Positions 60,379 to 64,000 of a stretch of 64,000 bases of DNA are shown piece after piece (within the stretch, counting starts at the first letter, position 1; every line of letters begins with the position of its first letter). The stretch lies in assembly GCA_003202005.1 (NCBI GenBank), contig QJJF01000001.1, positions 899,099 through 963,098 on the forward strand. Direction: 5' to 3'. This DNA is from Williamsia faeni (lineage in GTDB: Bacteria; Actinomycetota; Actinomycetes; Mycobacteriales; Mycobacteriaceae). The notes beneath the pieces were generated by a model. It saw nothing but the letters and a program-made list of their open reading frames with translations. It did not search any database and was not told the DNA's origin. The position numbers and the translations under genes are program-made.

Positions 60379-61269
60379 CTACATGCTCGAACGTAGACTC
60401 CGCACGACGTCGGCCGCGCGCGTGAGCTGGCTGATGTCGGAGCTGGTCGGGATCAGGTGAACCTCGTCGGTGCCGGCGGCCGCAAACTTCTGAAGCACCT
60501 CGGCCAACTCGTCTTCGCTGCCCGAAAAGCCGGTGGTGGGAGCTATGGCGTCGACGAACTCGGATGGGATCCAGTTCATGTAGCGGCGAAGGTGTTCGTG
60601 GATCTGCGCGCGGGCCGGCTCCGGATCGCCGAGTGCGAACCAGAACGAGGTCGCCAGATGCGGTGGCTTCTTGCCGGCCTCGGCCCATGATGTTGTGGCG
60701 ATGTCGAACAGCTCTCGCTGCTTGCCGACGTCGAGATCGAGGGTGGTACCGGCCAATCCATCGGCCCAATGTGCTGCGCTACGAACGGTTTTGGGACCGA
60801 TGGTGCCGACCAGTAGCTCAGGCCCACCTTCCTGGACCGGCATTGGCCCGACCGGAAGTACGGAGTCACTGACGCGCTCACCGGCCCAGACGCGTTTCAT
60901 CACCGCCACCCGCTCGGCCATCCCGCGCATGGTTTGGGTCTTGGTATCGGCACCCACCGATCGATAGTCCTCGTGCCGCCCACCGACACCGATACCGACC
61001 GTCAGTCGGCCATCGCAGAGCATGTCGCCGGTCGCGAGTGCCTTTGCCAGCATCACCGGATCGTGCAACTGCGGGACGATCACGGTCGTCACCAAACGCA
61101 CTCGCTGCGTCCACGCGGCCATGGCACCGAGGAGCGTGAGGCTGTCCGGATTGTCGAAAGCTATTCGCTCGCCCCAGCAGAGTGACGAAAATGGTCCGTC
61201 ATCAATGTGTTCCGCCCAGGATCTGAGAACTGCGCTATCAAGGTCCGGTTCCATCACCGGCATCGTCAT
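60379..61269 (-). CDS. LLM-class flavin-dependent oxidoreductase
   Basis: 296 residues, luciferase-like TIM barrel: LTVGIGVGGRHEDYRSVG, DLDVGKQRELFDIATTSW and the early GMAAWTQRV-type (LGAMAAWTQRVRLVTTVI) strand. Members use F420 or FMN to oxidise or reduce small molecules. ATG 61269 (MTMPVMEP) fits the family N-terminus, with AGGTGG upstream; GTG 61275 is possible. Substrate unknown. Confidence 0.85.
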   Translation of the reverse strand: MTMPVMEPDLDSAVLRSWAEHIDDGPFSSLCWGERIAFDNPDSLTLLGAMAAWTQRVRLVTTVIVPQLHDPVMLAKALATGDMLCDGRLTVGIGVGGRHEDYRSVGADTKTQTMRGMAERVAVMKRVWAGERVSDSVLPVGPMPVQEGGPELLVGTIGPKTVRSAAHWADGLAGTTLDLDVGKQRELFDIATTSWAEAGKKPPHLATSFWFALGDPEPARAQIHEHLRRYMNWIPSEFVDAIAPTTGFSGSEDELAEVLQKFAAAGTDEVHLIPTSSDISQLTRAADVVRSLRSSM

Positions 61270-61374
61270 TCCCACCTGCACGGCTAAGATCCTGCCCCAC
61301 GGTGCCTGTCGGGGAGGACTATCGCCGAAATCGACGATTCGACGCAAGGACGGGAAGCGCTTTCCCAAGCGCCA

Positions 61375-62550
61375 TCAACAATCTAGGACCTTGTCGATCC
61401 GGCTGAGCACCGTGTCGAGGTTGTCTGGTGTGGTGGCGAAATTGAGCCTGGCGTAGGAACTGGTGTCGAGGTCAGTGAGTTGCGTAAAGTCTTCACCCGG
61501 GCTCAGCTGCACTCTGCCCTTCTCGAGGATGATCCCGGCCGGGTCGCGTCCGATGGTCGTCTCGGAGAAGTCGAGCCAACTCAGATACGTTGCTTCGGGC
61601 TCTACGTACCCGATCTCCGGGTGTGTTTGTGCCCAGTCCGTGATGCGCCGGCGATTGCGTTCCAAGACCTCCATGGTTCGCCTTTGCCAGGCCGCGCTCT
61701 CACGCCATGCTGCGACTGTGGCGAGCCTGCTCATGATGCTGGGGGTACCAAAGAAGTCCAACGGTGCCCGGTCGAGCGCATCAGCCACCGCACTGTGTCC
61801 GATATGCGCTACCGCGCAGCGGATTCCGGCGAGATTGAAAGCTTTGGTGGCCGACGTTGCCGTGATGACGAGGTCTGCCACCCCGGAATCCAGCGAAGCA
61901 AACGGAATGTGCCGGCGACCATCAAACGTGAGGTCGGCGTGAATCTCGTCGCTGAGAACCGGAACATTGTGGCTCACTGCAAGATCGGCGAGCGCTGTGA
62001 GCTCGTCGCGGCGGAAGATCTTTCCGGTTGGGTTGTGGGGATTGACGAGAATGAACAGACCCGGTCGTTCGTCCCGGAAGATCTGGCGGTGCCGCTCGAT
62101 GTCGATGGACCATCCGTTGTCGTCGCGGTCGAGTGGCAGCGGAATGATCCGTCGTCCGGCTCGTTCGATGGCCGCGAGGAACGGTGGGTAGGTGGGAACA
62201 TGCAGTGCGACCGCATCTCCCGGCTGGGTTGCGTATTCGATCACGACCTGAAGGATCTGGATCAGGTCGCTGAATACTCGGGTGTCTCCGGTTTCGGGCT
62301 CCCAGCCGTACTGGTCGCGCATCCGGTCGGAAAACGCCTGTACCACCGGATCAACTGCGCGCCAGAAGGGGTATCCGAGATCGCCGCGGCGCAGAGTGCA
62401 TTCGATCTTGTTCTTGACCTGCTCGGGGACCCCCAAGTCCATGTCGGCGACCCATGCGGGAATGACATCGTCGTCGACGGCGGTCCATTTCGCGCCGTGA
62501 CCGTCTCGTAGACGGGCGGGATCAGGGAAGGGTGTACGGGTTTCGGTCAT
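61375..62550 (-). CDS. MalY/PatB-type PLP aminotransferase (cystathionine beta-lyase-like)
   Basis: 391 residues. The fold type I PLP signature TSATKAFNLAGIRCA has the Schiff-base Lys, VLSDEIHADLTF supplies the ring-stacking Asp, and LFILVNPHNPTGK is the substrate region. MalY/PatB cleave cystathionine or cysteine conjugates, giving pyruvate, ammonia and a thiol. ATG 62550 overlaps the stop of the upstream DinB gene by ATGA, so they are co-transcribed. Confidence 0.88.
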   Translation of the reverse strand: MTETRTPFPDPARLRDGHGAKWTAVDDDVIPAWVADMDLGVPEQVKNKIECTLRRGDLGYPFWRAVDPVVQAFSDRMRDQYGWEPETGDTRVFSDLIQILQVVIEYATQPGDAVALHVPTYPPFLAAIERAGRRIIPLPLDRDDNGWSIDIERHRQIFRDERPGLFILVNPHNPTGKIFRRDELTALADLAVSHNVPVLSDEIHADLTFDGRRHIPFASLDSGVADLVITATSATKAFNLAGIRCAVAHIGHSAVADALDRAPLDFFGTPSIMSRLATVAAWRESAAWQRRTMEVLERNRRRITDWAQTHPEIGYVEPEATYLSWLDFSETTIGRDPAGIILEKGRVQLSPGEDFTQLTDLDTSSYARLNFATTPDNLDTVLSRIDKVLDC

Positions 62551-63032
62551 CGGCTCGTCGCCGGATCTGGTTGCGCGGCGGTGATCAAGACGTCACGTAG
62601 TGTCTCCATCTGACCGTGGTGTTGCGCGAGCTCCTCGAAGACGTGCTGCAGCGCAGCACCCTGGGTCAGATTCCCCGGTGGCCCGAGATACTCCCGCGGT
62701 GGTTCGCTCAGGAGTGCGGCCTCCGGTTCTGCCGCGGCAACGTCGCGGTGCAACTGTGCCTTCGCGACCCGGGTTCGTTCGATCAGTTCGTCGACGCTGC
62801 CCGTCGCGTGAAACTCTGAGTCACGGTCGCGGTCGACCGTCCTACCTCGGACGAATCCTCCTGCCCACGTTTCCATTACAGCCAAGCAGTGATGGAGCAA
62901 GGTATATGGGGTGTTCGCGCCTGGGTAGGCGCTCCGGTTGGCCCGCTCGTCACCCAACTCACCGACCACCGTCACCATCCCGGACAGGGCCCGGTCGGTG
63001 TAGAACATGAACTCTTCGCGGCTCAGCATCAT
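62547..63032 (-). CDS. DinB-family protein (mycothiol transferase-like)
   Basis: 161 residues. Four-helix DinB fold with HHCLAVMETWAGGFVRG and ELAQHHGQMETLRDVL, giving the usual three His metal ligands. Mycothiol-dependent transferases in actinobacteria have this fold, and pairing with a MalY-type C-S lyase would fit mycothiol-conjugate handling. ATG 63032 or 63029 is the start. Divergent from a CGNR gene across a palindrome. Confidence 0.82.
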   Translation of the reverse strand: MMLSREEFMFYTDRALSGMVTVVGELGDERANRSAYPGANTPYTLLHHCLAVMETWAGGFVRGRTVDRDRDSEFHATGSVDELIERTRVAKAQLHRDVAAAEPEAALLSEPPREYLGPPGNLTQGAALQHVFEELAQHHGQMETLRDVLITAAQPDPATSR

Positions 63033-63054
63033 TCTCCTCGTCGTCACTACCTTA

Positions 63055-63103
63055 ACTGGTGACGGAGTTTGCCCTATCGATGGTCACCAGTCAAGATGGT
63101 GAC
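63055..63103. promoter_or_regulatory. ACTGGTGAC operator cluster at the CGNR/DinB promoters
   Basis: ACTGGTGAC (63055-63063) is a perfect inverted repeat of GTCACCAGT (63083-63091), and GGTGAC recurs at 63098. The 11-base block AACTGGTGACG at 63054 recurs exactly at 63776, ahead of the next gene. A likely site for the CGNR regulator. Confidence 0.6.
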
Positions 63104-63649
63104 GTGGGATATGTCTTTGTCAGTGGAAACTTGGCGCTCGACCTTGCGGGCACGCGCAAGTGGCGTCGCAGCGAGCACGAGGAGCTGCTTCATAACCCCT
63201 CTGACCTGGCAGCTTGGTGTGGCGAGTCAGGTCAGCTACCGAAGCGTCTACAGGTCGACGACCGTTCGTTTCATCGTGCCCTAGAACTCCGTGAGGCGAT
63301 CTACGACCTCGCCGTGGCCAGGATGGCGGATGCGACGTTTCCGGTCGCAGACCTCGAGACAGTCAACGGGTTGGCAGCTGGACCTGCAGTGGGGGTCGAG
63401 CTGACCAGTACCGGTGTCGTGCGGGCCGGTGATATCGACAGTGCTCTCGCGGAGATTGCGCGATCGGCTGTCCTCGTGCTGTCGGATGCCGACGCTCCCA
63501 TCAAGGAGTGCGGTCGCCCCAGTTGCACCCGCATCTACCTGGACCGTTCGCGCGGCGCCCGGCGCACTTGGTGCGGCATGGACGAATGCGGAAATCGTGT
63601 CAAAGCTGCGGCCTATCGGGCGCGCAAGCGCGCGGACAAGGATTCCTGA
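63080..63649 (+). CDS. CGNR zinc-finger regulator (ABATE domain)
   Basis: 189 residues. The ABATE-type N-terminus (GYVFVSGNLALDLAGTRK) and the C-terminal zinc finger, with CGRPSCTRIYLDRS then CGMDECGNRVKAAAYRARK, mark a CGNR regulator, a family thought to bind stress-related ligands and DNA. ATG 63080 is preferred because GGAG lies 12 bases upstream; GTG 63059 is in frame but would overlap the operator half-site. Divergent from the DinB/MalY operon and followed by an MFS gene with the same operator, so it probably controls both. Confidence 0.87.
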   Translation: MVTSQDGDVGYVFVSGNLALDLAGTRKWRRSEHEELLHNPSDLAAWCGESGQLPKRLQVDDRSFHRALELREAIYDLAVARMADATFPVADLETVNGLAAGPAVGVELTSTGVVRAGDIDSALAEIARSAVLVLSDADAPIKECGRPSCTRIYLDRSRGARRTWCGMDECGNRVKAAAYRARKRADKDS

Positions 63650-63734
63650 GCCGAAATAAGCTCGGCGGCAACAGGGTTCGAGGGTGCCTATCTGGCAGGC
63701 AAGTTTTACGCTCCCGAAACATCACCCCCTTGAC

Positions 63735-63785
63735 AGGTGACGAGCCGTGTCGGACTCTCTTAGAGTCACCTACTCAACTGGTGAC
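63735..63785. promoter_or_regulatory. second GTCACC/GGTGAC operator ahead of the MFS gene
   Basis: GGTGAC at 63736, GTCACC at 63765 and AACTGGTGACG at 63776. The last two form an inverted pair (GTCACC-N9-GGTGAC, 63765-63785). The AACTGGTGACG block is identical to that at 63054. A TTGACA (63730-63735) overlaps the first site and could be a -35 element. Confidence 0.55.
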
Positions 63786-63811
63786 GATCCCTCTAATGGA
63801 AGGCGCCGGCC

Positions 63812-64000
63812 TTGGTTTCCGCCACCTCGCACAGCACATCAACTCCCTCCATCACGTCCGGGGAGGTGGCAGCACGACTCGAACGTCTACCGTGGACCCG
63901 ATATCAGCGCGGCCTGTTCCTCGTGATCGCCACCGCATGGCTATTCGATTCAATCGACCTGGGAGCGTTGACCTTTCTCCTCGCTCCGATCAGCGCGGAC
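63812..64000 (+). CDS. MFS transporter, 3' truncated by window edge
   Basis: The first 63 codons of a major-facilitator carrier run to the end of the window. After a Ser/Thr-rich tail comes ARLERLPWTRYQRGLFLVIATAWLFDSIDLGALTFLLAPI-type sequence: RLERLPWTRYQRGLF and the helix ATAWLFDSIDLGALTF, the first transmembrane helix with the Asp pattern of metabolite:proton symporters. TTG 63812 has GGAAGG 8 bases before; GTG 63866 is the alternative. Shares an operator with the CGNR gene. Confidence 0.78.
   Translation, partial: MVSATSHSTSTPSITSGEVAARLERLPWTRYQRGLFLVIATAWLFDSIDLGALTFLLAPISAD

Overview
The window is a 64-kb piece of a high-GC actinobacterial chromosome. Gene content points to a mycolic-acid-type member of the Mycobacteriales (Gordonia, Williamsia, Rhodococcus or close kin). 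It has a mycofactocin-coupled short-chain dehydrogenase, PPOX/F420-type flavin proteins, a CitA-type citrate synthase, NDH-2, dodecin, zwf, a DUF3558-like lipoprotein, MpaB-type oxygenase and many acyl-CoA genes. GTG starts and ATGA/GTGA overlaps are common. The species cannot be named from sequence alone. No rRNA, tRNA, CRISPR, phage or transposase was found.

Layout. 1-10 kb: tail of a SNF2 helicase with its SWIM partner; an NmrA-type quinone reductase facing its HxlR regulator across a palindrome; a secreted lipase; a DoxX-like membrane protein; then citA divergent from a gene fusing a DNA-binding HTH to a complete citrate-synthase domain. 10-29 kb: mostly housekeeping and transport (PPOX, SBF transporter, FadD, amidohydrolase, SulP, dodecin, FUSC, zwf, riboflavin kinase, nucleoside phosphorylase, NDH-2, MFS, LhgO-like oxidase). 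29-39 kb: two sodium:solute symporters, each with a small membrane partner, and a LytTR response regulator. The matching LytS-like histidine kinase lies 3 kb away, because a mycofactocin-SDR / NTF2 / AMP-ligase module sits between them. 39-51 kb: PLD enzyme, CoA transferase and thiolase, lipoprotein, four-LysM protein without a signal peptide, TspO, MpaB, TetR, O-methyltransferase. 51-58 kb: an accessory-looking stretch with a DUF2786 protein, a Phd/VapC toxin-antitoxin pair and a 1236-residue patatin-like protein with a membrane tail. 58-64 kb: a DUF4185 secreted protein, a decayed PPOX gene, an LLM oxidoreductase, a MalY/DinB operon, a CGNR regulator and the start of an MFS gene.

The most unusual signal is a family of 21-bp tandem repeats with a CCGTCGASCGTGCC core. 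Four arrays were found (5.5, 6.2, 29.1 and 29.3 kb). Every array lies just 3' of a gene and has the same orientation relative to that gene. The two at 29 kb face each other and form a large inverted structure between convergent genes. Several well-formed palindromes also mark likely operators: HxlR, HTH-citrate synthase, the mycofactocin module, the toxin-antitoxin promoter and the CGNR regulon.
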